Shown: positions 1-6,305, numbered from the stretch's first letter. The stretch: 9,828 bases of DNA from CAVPEV01 sp963703555 (GCA_963703555.1 CAVPEV010000056.1:1-9828); one strand, 5' to 3'. Notes: generated by a model not told the origin, from the sequence alone. Numbers and translations are program-made.

Positions 1-163
1 CCACACGGTGCTGACCACGGCGCTCGGCGTGGAGGCGTTCGAGGACCTGGCGCGGATGGCGCGTACCGAGCTGGTCGTCATCGACGAGGACAGCACCGTC
101 CGGAGTCTTGAGCGCGAGCTGCGGTGGAGCTCCGCGTACTACCGGTTGGCCCAGGGCGGGTGA
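1..163 (+). CDS. araA: L-arabinose isomerase, C-terminal fragment (gene enters from the left edge)
   Basis: Reading from base 2, 53 in-frame codons run to a TGA at 161-163. The peptide starts with HTVLTTAL, continues through TELVVIDEDSTVRSLERELRW and ends near SAYYRLAQGG. It aligns by eye with the C-terminus of E. coli AraA as I remember it: HHTVFSHAL, then ITVIDNDTRL, then LRWNEVYYGF. The opening histidine would be part of the conserved HH(T) segment near the active site. AraA converts L-arabinose to L-ribulose in the cytoplasm, the first step of the AraA-AraB-AraD route. The catalytic body lies outside the window, so completeness cannot be judged. A sugar importer gene follows 171 bp downstream on the same strand, which suits an arabinose-utilisation locus. 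The call rests on the C-terminal similarity only, since other sugar isomerases lack this RW..(V/A)YY ending. Confidence 0.8.
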   Translation, partial: HTVLTTALGVEAFEDLARMARTELVVIDEDSTVRSLERELRWSSAYYRLAQGG

Positions 164-222
164 CCTGCCTCGCCGGGAGAGGCGCCGACGGCGAACCGTT
201 ACCGGACCGTGATGCAGCCACC

Positions 223-251
223 TTGGTCCCGGCAAATGTTAGCGCTAACAT
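223..251 (+). promoter_or_regulatory. Candidate sigma-A promoter of the importer operon
   Basis: A -35 like TTGGTC (223-228) is followed by exactly 17 bp and a -10 like TAACAT (246-251). Both are reasonable for actinobacterial housekeeping promoters (TTGACN / TANNNT). Transcription would start near 258, leaving a leader of about 77 nt before the ATG at 335. The -10 hexamer is the right half of the perfect palindrome at 236-251, so a bound repressor would block RNA polymerase directly. No transcript data are visible, so this is a pattern-based assignment. Confidence 0.6.
236..251. promoter_or_regulatory. LacI-family operator palindrome
   Basis: ATGTTAGCGCTAACAT is a perfect 16-bp inverted repeat with a central CG step, the usual architecture of LacI/GalR-family operators. 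TGTTAGCGCTAACA-like sites are typical of actinobacterial LacI-family sugar regulators, including arabinose regulators of the AraQ/AraR kind as I remember them. Overlap with the -10 element predicts repression of the importer, relieved by an arabinose- or pentose-derived signal. The repressor gene is not in the window, and I found no second copy of the site here. Confidence 0.8.
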
Positions 252-321
252 CAACCAACCGAGCAGCGCGGCTCGAGGTCGCCCCCCGCGGGCGGGCCGG
301 CAGCGGAGCCGGACGCATCTC

Positions 322-330
322 AAGGAGGAG
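322..330 (+). promoter_or_regulatory. Ribosome binding site fixing the binding-protein start
   Basis: AAGGAGGAG lies four bases before the ATG at 335. It is a near-perfect Shine-Dalgarno sequence and selects that ATG over the in-frame ATG codons further upstream (209, 212). Confidence 0.85.
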
Positions 331-334
331 AACC

Positions 335-1489
335 ATGGTCAGCTGGACCCATACCCGTCACACCCTCACGGCGGTGCTCGCCGGCACGACCGTCCTCACG
401 CTGGCAGCGTGCGGCGGCGGTGGTGCGGGCGCAGGAGGAGGCGCCGCGACGTCCTCAGCAGGCGCGCAGAACGCCTCCGACGTCCTCATCGGCGTGGCGA
501 TGCCCACGAAGTCGTCGGAACGCTGGATCAACGACGGCAACAACCTCAAGAAGCAGCTCGAGGACCTCGGCTACCAGGTCGACCTGCAGTATGCCGAGGA
601 CGACATCCCCACGCAGGTCAACCAGATCGACAACATGATGACGCAGGGTGCCGACCTGCTGATCATCGCGTCCATCGACGGCACGGCCCTGTCCAGCCAG
701 CTGGAGGCCGCGCACGCCAACGGCATCCCGGTCATCGCCTACGACCGGCTGATCCGCGAGTCGCCGAACGTCGACTACTACACGACCTTCGACAACTACA
801 AGGTGGGCGTGCAGCAGGCGACGTCGTTGCTCACCGGGATGGGGATTCTTGCCGCGGACGGCACGAAGACCGGCGCTACCGGTCCGTTCACCATCGAGAT
901 CTTCGCCGGGTCGCCGGACGACAACAATGCGACGTTCTTCTACAACGGCGCCATGGACACCCTGAAGCCCTATCTCGACGACGGGATGCTCGTCGTGGGC
1001 AGCGGACAGACGGACTTTCAGACCGTGGCGACGCTGCGCTGGGACCCGGCGACGGCGCAGGCGCGCATGGAGAACCTGCTCACCTCCACGTACGCCTCGG
1101 GTACCCGGATCGCCGGCGTGCTGTCCCCGTTCGACGGCATCTCCATCGGGATCCTCGGGGCGCTCAAGGGTGTCGGCTACGGCACGGCGGACCAGCCCTG
1201 GCCGATCGTCACCGGACAGGACGCCGAAGCGGCCTCGATCAAGTCGATCATCGCCGGCGAGCAGTACTCCACGATCTTCAAGGACACCCGCAAGCTCGCC
1301 GAGGCCACGGTCACGATGACCCAGTCGATCCTCAAGGGCGAGAAGCCCGAGGTGAACGACACCGCGACCTACGACAACGGTGTGAAGGTCGTGCCGTCGT
1401 ACCTGCTGCAGTCCGAGATCGTCACGAAGGACAACTACCAGGCCGTGCTCGTCGACTCCGGGTACTACACCGAGGCCGACCTGTCCTGA
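335..1489 (+). CDS. chvE: Monosaccharide ABC transporter substrate-binding lipoprotein (ChvE type)
   Basis: A 384-residue extracytoplasmic sugar-binding protein that would capture monosaccharides such as arabinose, galactose or xylose and deliver them to the permease. A short basic N-terminus and hydrophobic stretch (residues 11-25) lead to the lipobox LTLAAC with the lipidated cysteine at 26, then a Gly/Ala/Ser-rich linker to about 47. The mature part is a periplasmic-binding-protein type I fold (peripla_BP_4). It has the ChvE/MmsA-style signatures SERW (61-64), IDGTALSSQL (114-123), AYDRLI (135-140), TGQDAE (293-298) and YSTIFKDTR (311-319). The start is set by the RBS at 322-330; longer upstream in-frame starts would bury the signal peptide. 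It is the first gene of the three-gene importer and directly follows araA, which favours L-arabinose as a major ligand, though the ChvE family is promiscuous. The symbol is by family resemblance. Confidence 0.93.
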   Translation: MVSWTHTRHTLTAVLAGTTVLTLAACGGGGAGAGGGAATSSAGAQNASDVLIGVAMPTKSSERWINDGNNLKKQLEDLGYQVDLQYAEDDIPTQVNQIDNMMTQGADLLIIASIDGTALSSQLEAAHANGIPVIAYDRLIRESPNVDYYTTFDNYKVGVQQATSLLTGMGILAADGTKTGATGPFTIEIFAGSPDDNNATFFYNGAMDTLKPYLDDGMLVVGSGQTDFQTVATLRWDPATAQARMENLLTSTYASGTRIAGVLSPFDGISIGILGALKGVGYGTADQPWPIVTGQDAEAASIKSIIAGEQYSTIFKDTRKLAEATVTMTQSILKGEKPEVNDTATYDNGVKVVPSYLLQSEIVTKDNYQAVLVDSGYYTEADLS

Positions 1490-1495
1490 CCTGCC

Positions 1496-1527
1496 GTGCC
1501 GCGGCCCGGGCGGCCGGGCCGCGGCAC
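1496..1527 (+). terminator. Strong intercistronic hairpin (attenuator / mRNA stabiliser)
   Basis: GTGCCGCGGCCCGG (1496-1509) pairs perfectly with CCGGGCCGCGGCAC (1514-1527) around a GCGG tetraloop: 14 bp, all but two of them G-C. It starts seven bases after the binding-protein stop and ends before the RBS of the ATPase gene. There is no U-run after it, so full rho-independent termination is doubtful. Hairpins in this position in ABC importer operons typically keep binding-protein mRNA more abundant than the membrane components, by 3' protection or partial termination. Confidence 0.8.
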
Positions 1528-1541
1528 CCTCACCCCTGATC

Positions 1542-1551
1542 GGAAGGAGGG
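1542..1551 (+). promoter_or_regulatory. Ribosome binding site fixing a GTG start for the ATPase
   Basis: GGAAGGAGGG sits about 7-8 bases before GTG 1559-1561. The nearby ATG at 1552 is in another frame. The in-frame ATG at 1496 lies inside the hairpin stem, and the one at 1580 is too far from this site. Confidence 0.8.
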
Positions 1552-1558
1552 ATGGCCG

Positions 1559-3088
1559 GTGCCCCCCGACGTCCTCCAGATGCGGTCCATCACCAAGCGG
1601 TTCCCCGGCGTCGTTGCCCTGCAGGATGTCAGCCTCACCGTCCGGCGCGGTGAGATCCATGCGATCTGCGGAGAGAACGGCGCCGGCAAGTCGACGCTCA
1701 TGAAGGTGCTCTCCGGCGTGTACCCGCACGGCACCTACGAGGGCGACATCTGGTACGACGGCGAGATCGTGGAGTTCTCGGACATCAAGTCCTCCGAGCG
1801 CCGCGGGATCGTCATCATCCATCAGGAGCTGGCGCTCTCGCCGTTCCTGTCCATCGCGGAGAACATCTTCCTGGGCAACGAGCGGTCGCGGCGCGGTTTC
1901 ATCGACTGGAACGAGACCAACGCACGCGCGGCCGAGCTGCTGGAACGGGTCGGCCTGCAGGAGAACCCGGTCACCCGGGTGTCCGACCTCGGCGTCGGCA
2001 AGCAGCAGCTCGTCGAGATCGCCAAGGCGCTGTCCAAGGACGTGCGGCTGCTCATCCTCGACGAGCCGACGTCCGCGCTCAACGACGACGACTCCGAGCA
2101 CCTGCTGGACCTGTTGCGACAGCTGAAGAGCCAGGGCATCACGTCGATCGTCATCTCCCACAAGCTCCGTGAGCTCGAGGTGATCGCGGACTCGACGACG
2201 ATCCTGCGTGACGGCCGGACGGTCGAGACGCTGGACATGCACAAGGACGTCGTCACGGAGGACCGGCTGATCCGCGGCATGGTGGGCCGCGACCTGGCCC
2301 ACCGGTTCCCCGAGCACACGCCGAGGATCGGTGCAGAGGCCCTGCGGATCGAGGACTGGACGGTGCGCCACCCGGTCCACCAGGAGCGCGAGGTGGTCAA
2401 GCACGCCAACCTCAGGGTCCGTCGTGGGGAGATCGTCGGGCTGGCCGGGCTCATGGGCACCGGTCGCACCGAGCTCGCCATGAGCGTGTTCGGGCGGTCC
2501 TACGGGGTCGGCATCACCGGCCGGCTGTACAAGGACGGGCAGGAGATCCACGTTCACACGGTGGCCGACGCGATCGGGCACGGCATCGTGTACGCCTCGG
2601 AGGACCGGAAGCGGTACGGCCTCAACCTGCTGGACACCATCGCCGGCAACATCTCGGTGCCGTCCTTGCGCAAGGTGGCCCGCAGCGGTCTCGTCGACCC
2701 CAACGCCGAGGTGTCCGTCGCCGAGCAGTACCGCTCGGAGCTCAACATCAAGACGCCGACCGTGCTCGCCCAGGTCGGGAAGCTGTCCGGGGGCAACCAG
2801 CAGAAGGTCGTGCTGAGCAAGTGGCTCTTCGCCGACCCGGACGTCCTCATCCTCGACGAGCCCACCCGCGGCATCGACGTCGGGGCGAAGTACGAGATCT
2901 ACACCATCATCAACAGCCTGGCCGACGCGGGAAAAGCCGTGCTGGTGATCTCTTCGGAGCTGCCCGAGCTGCTCGGACTGTGCGACCGCATCTACACGAT
3001 GGCCGAAGGCCGGGTCACCGGCGAGGTCCGCCGCGAGGACGCCACCCAGGAGATCCTCATGCAGAAGATGACGAAAGTAGGGGACTGA
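1559..3088 (+). CDS. gguA: Monosaccharide ABC transporter, double ATP-binding protein (GguA/MmsA type)
   Basis: A 509-residue cytoplasmic ATPase with two fused ABC domains, the normal size for RbsA/XylG/GguA proteins; it powers sugar import through the permease. Domain 1 has Walker A GENGAGKS (38-45), the relaxed signature LGVGKQQ (144-150), Walker B LLILDEP (164-170) and the switch His at 201. Domain 2 has the degenerate Walker A GLMGTGRTE (297-305) that is normal for this family, the signature LSGGNQQ (409-415) and Walker B ILDEPTRGID (431-440). So one canonical and one altered nucleotide site are expected. GTG at 1559 is chosen because of the RBS at 1542-1551. The frame opens earlier (ATG 1496), but that segment translates the hairpin into a Pro/Gly/Arg-rich peptide without family character. 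The permease gene starts 5 bp after the stop, so the two are probably translationally coupled. The symbol is by family resemblance. Confidence 0.95.
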   Translation: MPPDVLQMRSITKRFPGVVALQDVSLTVRRGEIHAICGENGAGKSTLMKVLSGVYPHGTYEGDIWYDGEIVEFSDIKSSERRGIVIIHQELALSPFLSIAENIFLGNERSRRGFIDWNETNARAAELLERVGLQENPVTRVSDLGVGKQQLVEIAKALSKDVRLLILDEPTSALNDDDSEHLLDLLRQLKSQGITSIVISHKLRELEVIADSTTILRDGRTVETLDMHKDVVTEDRLIRGMVGRDLAHRFPEHTPRIGAEALRIEDWTVRHPVHQEREVVKHANLRVRRGEIVGLAGLMGTGRTELAMSVFGRSYGVGITGRLYKDGQEIHVHTVADAIGHGIVYASEDRKRYGLNLLDTIAGNISVPSLRKVARSGLVDPNAEVSVAEQYRSELNIKTPTVLAQVGKLSGGNQQKVVLSKWLFADPDVLILDEPTRGIDVGAKYEIYTIINSLADAGKAVLVISSELPELLGLCDRIYTMAEGRVTGEVRREDATQEILMQKMTKVGD

Positions 3089-3093
3089 CAGAC

Positions 3094-4275
3094 ATGGGCG
3101 CCCTGGCCAACCTGCGGGAAGTGTTCACCAAGAACATTCGACAGAGCGGGATCTACATCGCGTTCGTCGCCATCATCGCCTTGTTCTTCGTGCTGACGGA
3201 CGGCACGCTGCTCACCCCGCAGAACATGACGAATCTCGTCGTGCAGAACTCCTACGTGCTCATCCTGGCGATCGGCATGGTCATCGTCATCATCGGCGGA
3301 CACATCGACCTGTCGGTTGGGTCCGTGGTGGCCTTCACCGGGGCGATCGCCGGAGTCGTGACCGTGCGGATGGGCCTGCCCTGGTGGGCCGGCGTGCTGG
3401 CGGCGCTACTGGCCGGAGCGCTGGTGGGGGCCTGGCAGGGCTTCTGGGTGGCCTACGTGGGCATCCCGGCCTTCATCGTCACCCTGGCCGGCATGCTGAT
3501 CTTCCGCGGCGCCACCATGGTCGTGCTGGGCAACACCCAGATCTCCCCGTTCCCGGATGCATTCCGCAACATTGCCAGCGGGTACCTCAACGGCCTGCTC
3601 GGTGGCCGCGGCATCGACATCCTCACGCTGGTGGTGGGCGGGGTCTGCATCGCGGCGTTCGCGATCAGCCAGTGGCGGGCCCGGCAGGCACGCATCCGGT
3701 ACAAGCAGCGGGTGGAGGGCATGCGGGCGTTCGTCGCGACGATCGCGGCGGTGGCGGTGGTGGGCATGGCGTTCGCCTACCAGATCGCGTCGTACAAGGG
3801 TCTGCCGATCGTCCTGATCATCCTGGGCGTGCTCATCGTCGTGTACTCGATCCTTACCCGGCGGTCGATCATCGGCCGCTACGTGTACGCGATCGGCGGC
3901 AACCTCAATGCGGCGATCCTGTCCGGCATCAAGGTCAAGTGGGTGAACTTCTGGATCTTCGTCAACATGGGGGTGCTCTCGGCGCTGGCCGGCATCGTCT
4001 TCACGGCGCGGCTGAACATGGCAGGGCCCAAGGCCGGTGTCGGGTTCGAGCTCGACGCGATCGCCTCGGCCTTCATCGGTGGCGCGGCAGTCACCGGTGG
4101 GATCGGCACCGTGGTGGGTGCGATCGTCGGTGGTCTCATCATGGGCGTGATGAACAACGGGATGTCGCTCATGGGGGTCGGGATCGACTACCAGCAGGCC
4201 ATCAAGGGGCTGGTGCTCCTCCTGGCGGTCGCCTTCGACGTCTACAACAAGCGCCGGGCCGGCGAGAGCCGCTGA
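3094..4275 (+). CDS. gguB: Monosaccharide ABC transporter permease (GguB/MmsB type)
   Basis: A 393-residue membrane protein of the branched-chain-amino-acid/ribose-type permease family (BPD_transp_2). The N-terminus is cytoplasmic (about 1-19), followed by multiple hydrophobic helices starting at residues 19-35 and 52-67. The family hallmark GGHIDLSVGS lies at 68-77 and a second conserved block YVYAIGGNLNAA in the C-terminal half. The central region (about 170-245), with several Arg/Lys such as in SQWRARQARIRYKQR, is a cytoplasmic insertion characteristic of the longer GguB/XylH-like permeases compared with RbsC (about 320 residues). The only SD-like sequence is the purine-rich GTAGGGG, about 10 bases upstream, so translation probably couples to the ATPase gene, whose TGA lies 5 bp before this ATG. 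It should dimerise to form the channel for the sugar delivered by the lipoprotein. It is the last gene of the operon. Confidence 0.94.
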   Translation: MGALANLREVFTKNIRQSGIYIAFVAIIALFFVLTDGTLLTPQNMTNLVVQNSYVLILAIGMVIVIIGGHIDLSVGSVVAFTGAIAGVVTVRMGLPWWAGVLAALLAGALVGAWQGFWVAYVGIPAFIVTLAGMLIFRGATMVVLGNTQISPFPDAFRNIASGYLNGLLGGRGIDILTLVVGGVCIAAFAISQWRARQARIRYKQRVEGMRAFVATIAAVAVVGMAFAYQIASYKGLPIVLIILGVLIVVYSILTRRSIIGRYVYAIGGNLNAAILSGIKVKWVNFWIFVNMGVLSALAGIVFTARLNMAGPKAGVGFELDAIASAFIGGAAVTGGIGTVVGAIVGGLIMGVMNNGMSLMGVGIDYQQAIKGLVLLLAVAFDVYNKRRAGESR

Positions 4276-4285
4276 CCCGGCCGCG

Positions 4286-4305
4286 GCTGCGCCCGACGGC
4301 GCGGC
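4286..4305 (+). terminator. Hairpin at the end of the importer operon
   Basis: GCTGCGCC (4286-4293) pairs with GGCGCGGC (4298-4305), eight pairs including one G-U, around a CGAC tetraloop. It begins ten bases after the permease stop. No U-run follows, as is common in high-GC actinobacteria, so termination strength is uncertain. It directly abuts the candidate -10 of the next gene. Confidence 0.5.
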
Positions 4306-4311
4306 TAGCGT
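4306..4311 (+). promoter_or_regulatory. Candidate -10 element for a leaderless acuC transcript
   Basis: TAGCGT matches the actinobacterial TANNNT consensus and ends six bases before the ATG at 4318, so transcription would begin at or next to the A of the start codon. No Shine-Dalgarno sequence lies upstream of that ATG. Together these suggest a leaderless mRNA. No good -35 is visible. Confidence 0.45.
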
Positions 4312-4317
4312 GGGTGC

Positions 4318-5535
4318 ATGGTGGGCCGAGGTGAACCGGGCGACCGATCGGCGGTGCCCGGGCACCAGGTGCAGGTGGCCTGGTCGCCGGCCCTGCTGGC
4401 GTACGACTTCGGCCCGGCCCACCCGCTGTCACCGCTGCGGCTGTCCCTGACCATGCGGCTGGCCCACGAGCTGGGCGTGCTCGACGTGCCCGGGGTGCGC
4501 CTGGTGGCTGCGCAGCCGGTCGCGGACGCCGTGCTGGGGCTCGTGCACGACGCGGGCTACCTGGCCGCGGTGCGCGCCGCCTCGGCCGGCGGCGCCGCCG
4601 ACCTGCCGCACGGCCTGGGGACCGAGGACACCCCGGTGTTCCCCGGCATGCATGAGGCCGCTGCTCGGCTGGTGGGTGGCAGTGTCGACGCCGCAGTGGC
4701 CGTGTGGCGCGGACAGGTGCAGCACGCGGTGAACCTCGCCGGTGGCCTGCACCACGCCAGGCCGGCCAGGGCATCGGGCTTCTGCGTCTACAACGACGCC
4801 GCGGTCGCCATCCAGGTGCTGCTGGGTGAGGGGGCCCGCCGGGTCGCCTACATCGATCTGGACGGTCACCACGGCGACGGCGTGGAGACCGTGTTCTGGG
4901 ACGATCCGCGGGTGCTGACGGTCTCGCTGCACGAGTCCGGCGACACGCTGTTCCCCGGTACCGGTCGCGCCGAGGAGACCGGTGGTCCGCGCGCGCCCGG
5001 GACGGTCGTGAACGTCGCCCTTCCTGCCCGCACCGGCGACGCCGGGTGGCTGTGGGCGTTCGACGCAGTGGTGCCGCGCGTGGTGCGCTCCTTCGGCGCC
5101 GAGGTGGTGGTCAGCCAGCACGGCTGCGACGCGCACCGGTCCGATCCGATGACCAGTCTGCGGATGACCGTCGACGGGCAGCGGCGGGCGGCCCAGCTGG
5201 TGCACGAGCTGTCGCACGACGTGGCCGACGGCCGGTGGGTGGCGCTCGGCGGTGGTGGGTACGCAGTGGTCGAGGTGGTGGCCCGGGTGTGGACCCACCT
5301 GCTGGCGATCGCTGCGCACGCCACCCTCGGCCCGGCGACGCCGGTCCCGGGCGGGTGGCGAGCCGCTGCCGGGGCACTCGGTGCGCAGGCACCCAGCACG
5401 ATGTCCGACGGTGCGGACGCGGTCCGGGGGTCGTGGCGTGCGGGGGAGTGCCCTGCCGAGCCGCTCGGCCGCTGCGTCCGCGCCACGCTCGACGCCTGGT
5501 CAGCGGCACGGGCGGAACGACCGGTTGTCTCATGA
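4318..5535 (+). CDS. acuC: AcuC-type class I deacetylase (histone-deacetylase fold)
   Basis: A 405-residue protein of the arginase/deacetylase superfamily. The core reads WSPALLAYDFGPAHPLSPLR (22-41), as in AcuC proteins. Catalytic features are all present: the GGLHHA histidine pair at 145-146, DLDGHHGDG (180-188) with zinc ligands Asp182 and His184, the third ligand in CDAHRSDP (Asp276), and GGGGY with the transition-state tyrosine at 315. In Bacillus subtilis AcuC deacetylates acetyl-CoA synthetase and so restores its activity; a lysine-deacetylase role is expected here, but the target is inferred. The usual length is about 380-400 residues, and the C-terminal 60 residues are Ala/Arg-rich and poorly conserved. 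The start is not firmly fixed: no SD precedes ATG 4318, which fits a leaderless message, and an internal GTG at 4354 is an alternative that would still keep the whole domain. No acetoin or acetate gene is in the same operon. Confidence 0.9.
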   Translation: MVGRGEPGDRSAVPGHQVQVAWSPALLAYDFGPAHPLSPLRLSLTMRLAHELGVLDVPGVRLVAAQPVADAVLGLVHDAGYLAAVRAASAGGAADLPHGLGTEDTPVFPGMHEAAARLVGGSVDAAVAVWRGQVQHAVNLAGGLHHARPARASGFCVYNDAAVAIQVLLGEGARRVAYIDLDGHHGDGVETVFWDDPRVLTVSLHESGDTLFPGTGRAEETGGPRAPGTVVNVALPARTGDAGWLWAFDAVVPRVVRSFGAEVVVSQHGCDAHRSDPMTSLRMTVDGQRRAAQLVHELSHDVADGRWVALGGGGYAVVEVVARVWTHLLAIAAHATLGPATPVPGGWRAAAGALGAQAPSTMSDGADAVRGSWRAGECPAEPLGRCVRATLDAWSAARAERPVVS

Positions 5536-5657
5536 GTCTCTGGCGTCACCTCTTCCCCGCCAGCCCCAGCAGGCTCTAGGGTGGGGCCGCGGCCGGCGAG
5601 CCCTGCCGCAGCCGGTTCTGGGTACCGGCAGTCGGGACGGCTCAGAGAGGCACCCAC
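5536..5657 (+). promoter_or_regulatory. Leader/promoter region of the HTH gene
   Basis: This 122-bp gap contains a TAGGGT -10-like hexamer (5577-5582), without a clear -35. A possible leader hairpin follows: GCCGGT (5611-5616) with ACCGGC (5624-5629), loop 7. The SD-like GAGAGG (5645-5650) lies seven bases before the ATG at 5658. I see no additional gene here. Confidence 0.4.
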
Positions 5658-5894
5658 ATGGCGGGCGAGGGTCGTGACCGGGTGCGTTTTCTTACGGTGG
5701 CCGAGGTGGCCGAGGTCATGCGGGTCTCACGGATGACCGTCTACCGCCTGCTGCACTCCGGCGAGCTGCCCGGCGTCCGGGTCGGCCGGTCGTTCCGGGT
5801 GCCGCAGGACGCGCTGGAGCGCTACCTGGCGACGGCGGCGGTGGAGCCGGAGCTCGACGACGAGGCGCGCCGGCAGGAACCCGGTTCGGCCTGA
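5658..5894 (+). CDS. Small excisionase/BldC-like MerR-type HTH DNA-binding protein
   Basis: A 78-residue protein made almost entirely of one winged-helix DNA-binding domain. FLTVAEVAEVMRVSRMTVYR (11-30) is the helix-turn-helix, and LLHSGELPGVRVGRSFRVPQ (31-50) is the wing, ending in the usual (D)ALERYL helix. This is the 'excisionase family' HTH_17 pattern, also found in the Streptomyces developmental regulator BldC. The tail from about 62 is acidic and then basic, and probably disordered. An SD (GAGAGG) is well spaced. There are no integrase or phage genes nearby, so a real excisionase role is unlikely and a chromosomal regulator is preferred. In Mycobacterium tuberculosis I recall the same pair: a small HTH gene (Rv0500A) followed by the bS22 microprotein gene (Rv0500B). 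The targets are unknown. Confidence 0.88.
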   Translation: MAGEGRDRVRFLTVAEVAEVMRVSRMTVYRLLHSGELPGVRVGRSFRVPQDALERYLATAAVEPELDDEARRQEPGSA

Positions 5895-5902
5895 TCGGAC
5901 CG

Positions 5903-5925
5903 GGCGCTGGTCGCTGCGCAGCGCC
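5903..5925 (+). terminator. Possible weak terminator after the HTH gene
   Basis: GGCGCTG (5903-5909) pairs with CAGCGCC (5919-5925), 7 bp with a 9-nt loop, nine bases after the HTH stop. The loop region also contains the palindrome CGCTGCGCAGCG (5912-5923). There is no U-run. It could separate the HTH and bS22 transcripts or be chance in GC-rich DNA. Confidence 0.3.
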
Positions 5926-5934
5926 GCCATCGCG

Positions 5935-6082
5935 TAAGGTGGCCGGCGGACTTCCGCGCGCGGACGTCCGGCACGCGCACCGACCCGATCGGCTCTGGCA
6001 CGCCACGTGCGCAGCGCGCCCAGTCATCAGCACTGGTGGCCGTCCTCGCAGGCCGGTCGCCACCGGAAACGAGTGAGGACCC
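5935..6082 (+). promoter_or_regulatory. Promoter and structured leader of the bS22 gene
   Basis: A TAAGGT -10-like hexamer lies at 5935-5940, predicting transcription from about 5947. A hairpin would then begin right at the 5' end: 5947-5956 pairs with 5961-5970 around CGCG, with one T-C mismatch. A second hairpin, CTGGTGGC (6033-6040) with GCCACCGG (6059-6066, one G-U), ends six bases before the SD-like GTGAGGA (6073-6079). The leader would be about 136 nt, long for a gene of 33 codons including the stop. No -35 is evident, so the promoter assignment is tentative. Confidence 0.4.
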
Positions 6083-6181
6083 ATGGGCTCCGTCATCAAG
6101 AAGCGCCGCAAGCGCATGTCGAAGAAGAAGCACCGCAAGCTCCTGCGGAAGACGCGCCACCAGCGCCGCAACAAGAAGTGA
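6083..6181 (+). CDS. bS22 ribosomal microprotein (AURKAIP1/COX24-domain family)
   Basis: A 32-residue, extremely basic protein that begins MGSVIKKRRKRMSKKKHRK and ends RHQRRNKK, followed by TGA at 6179-6181. About 60% of residues are Lys or Arg. The first 19 residues look essentially identical to the 33-residue mycobacterial 30S protein bS22 as I remember it (MGSVIKKRRKRMSKKKHRKL). That protein sits in the small subunit and shares a motif with mitochondrial AURKAIP1/COX24. GTGAGGA (6073-6079) is a plausible SD four bases before the ATG. Its partner upstream is the BldC-like HTH gene, the same neighbour as in M. tuberculosis. The gene is short enough to be missed by length-limited gene callers, and a longer frame on the opposite strand overlaps it but has no family character. 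A strong hairpin follows 35 bases after the stop. Confidence 0.95.
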   Translation: MGSVIKKRRKRMSKKKHRKLLRKTRHQRRNKK

Positions 6182-6216
6182 CCGGTGCGCCCCGCCCGGG
6201 GGCGCGCCGCGGAGCA

Positions 6217-6254
6217 GACGACAGGACCCCGGCCGGCGCCAGGGTCCTGTCGTC
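6217..6254. terminator. Bidirectional terminator between convergent operons
   Basis: GACGACAGGACCC (6217-6229) pairs perfectly with GGGTCCTGTCGTC (6242-6254). The 12-nt loop can add three more pairs, GGC (6231-6233) with GCC (6238-6240). It lies between the bS22 stop (+) and the lipoyl-protein stop (-, 6306), so it can serve both strands. No clear U-run is visible in either direction. Confidence 0.85.
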
Positions 6255-6305
6255 ATCGGGCACGCCGGGCGCGCGGCGCGGACGCACACGGGTCGGTCCG
6301 GCGGG

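Larger units (their letters stand above)
164..334 (+). promoter_or_regulatory. Regulatory gap between araA and the sugar importer operon
   Basis: These 171 bp hold a weak hairpin just after the araA stop (GCCTC 167-171 with GAGGC 179-183, loop 7). They also contain the promoter and LacI-type operator described separately, and a second weak hairpin (CGCCC 280-284 with GGGCG 290-294) in the presumed 5' leader. The first hairpin is too short and lacks a U-run, so it is not a convincing terminator, and read-through from araA into the importer remains possible. I see no gene in this gap. An open frame can be extended back from the binding-protein gene through part of it, but without a ribosome binding site or signal-peptide logic. 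Confidence 0.6.

Noticed and set aside
209..334. 42-residue N-terminal extension of the binding protein
   Set aside because: It would start before the operator/promoter and place the signal peptide and lipobox internally. The strong RBS at 322-330 fits ATG 335.
124..1539. Plus-strand frame overlapping the binding-protein gene
   Set aside because: Its sequence is Arg/His-rich frame-shifted translation of the lipoprotein gene. It also overlaps the hairpin and has no SD.
1496..1558. 21-residue N-terminal extension of the ATPase
   Set aside because: It encodes the hairpin DNA (Pro/Gly/Arg), has no RBS and goes beyond the usual family start.
455..2581. Long open frame on the minus strand across the binding-protein and ATPase genes
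   Set aside because: It is the antisense image of two clearly conserved genes, rich in His/Arg/Val/Asp from GC-rich codons, with no domain, no RBS and no family resemblance.
2821..3093. Upstream extension of the permease frame into the ATPase gene
   Set aside because: The extension is a shifted reading of the second ABC domain. The permease family starts at about the ATG at 3094.
5658..5894. HTH gene as a phage or plasmid excisionase (mobile element)
   Set aside because: No integrase, att-like repeat or phage gene is nearby. Chromosomal BldC-like proteins share the same fold, and the neighbour is a ribosomal protein gene.
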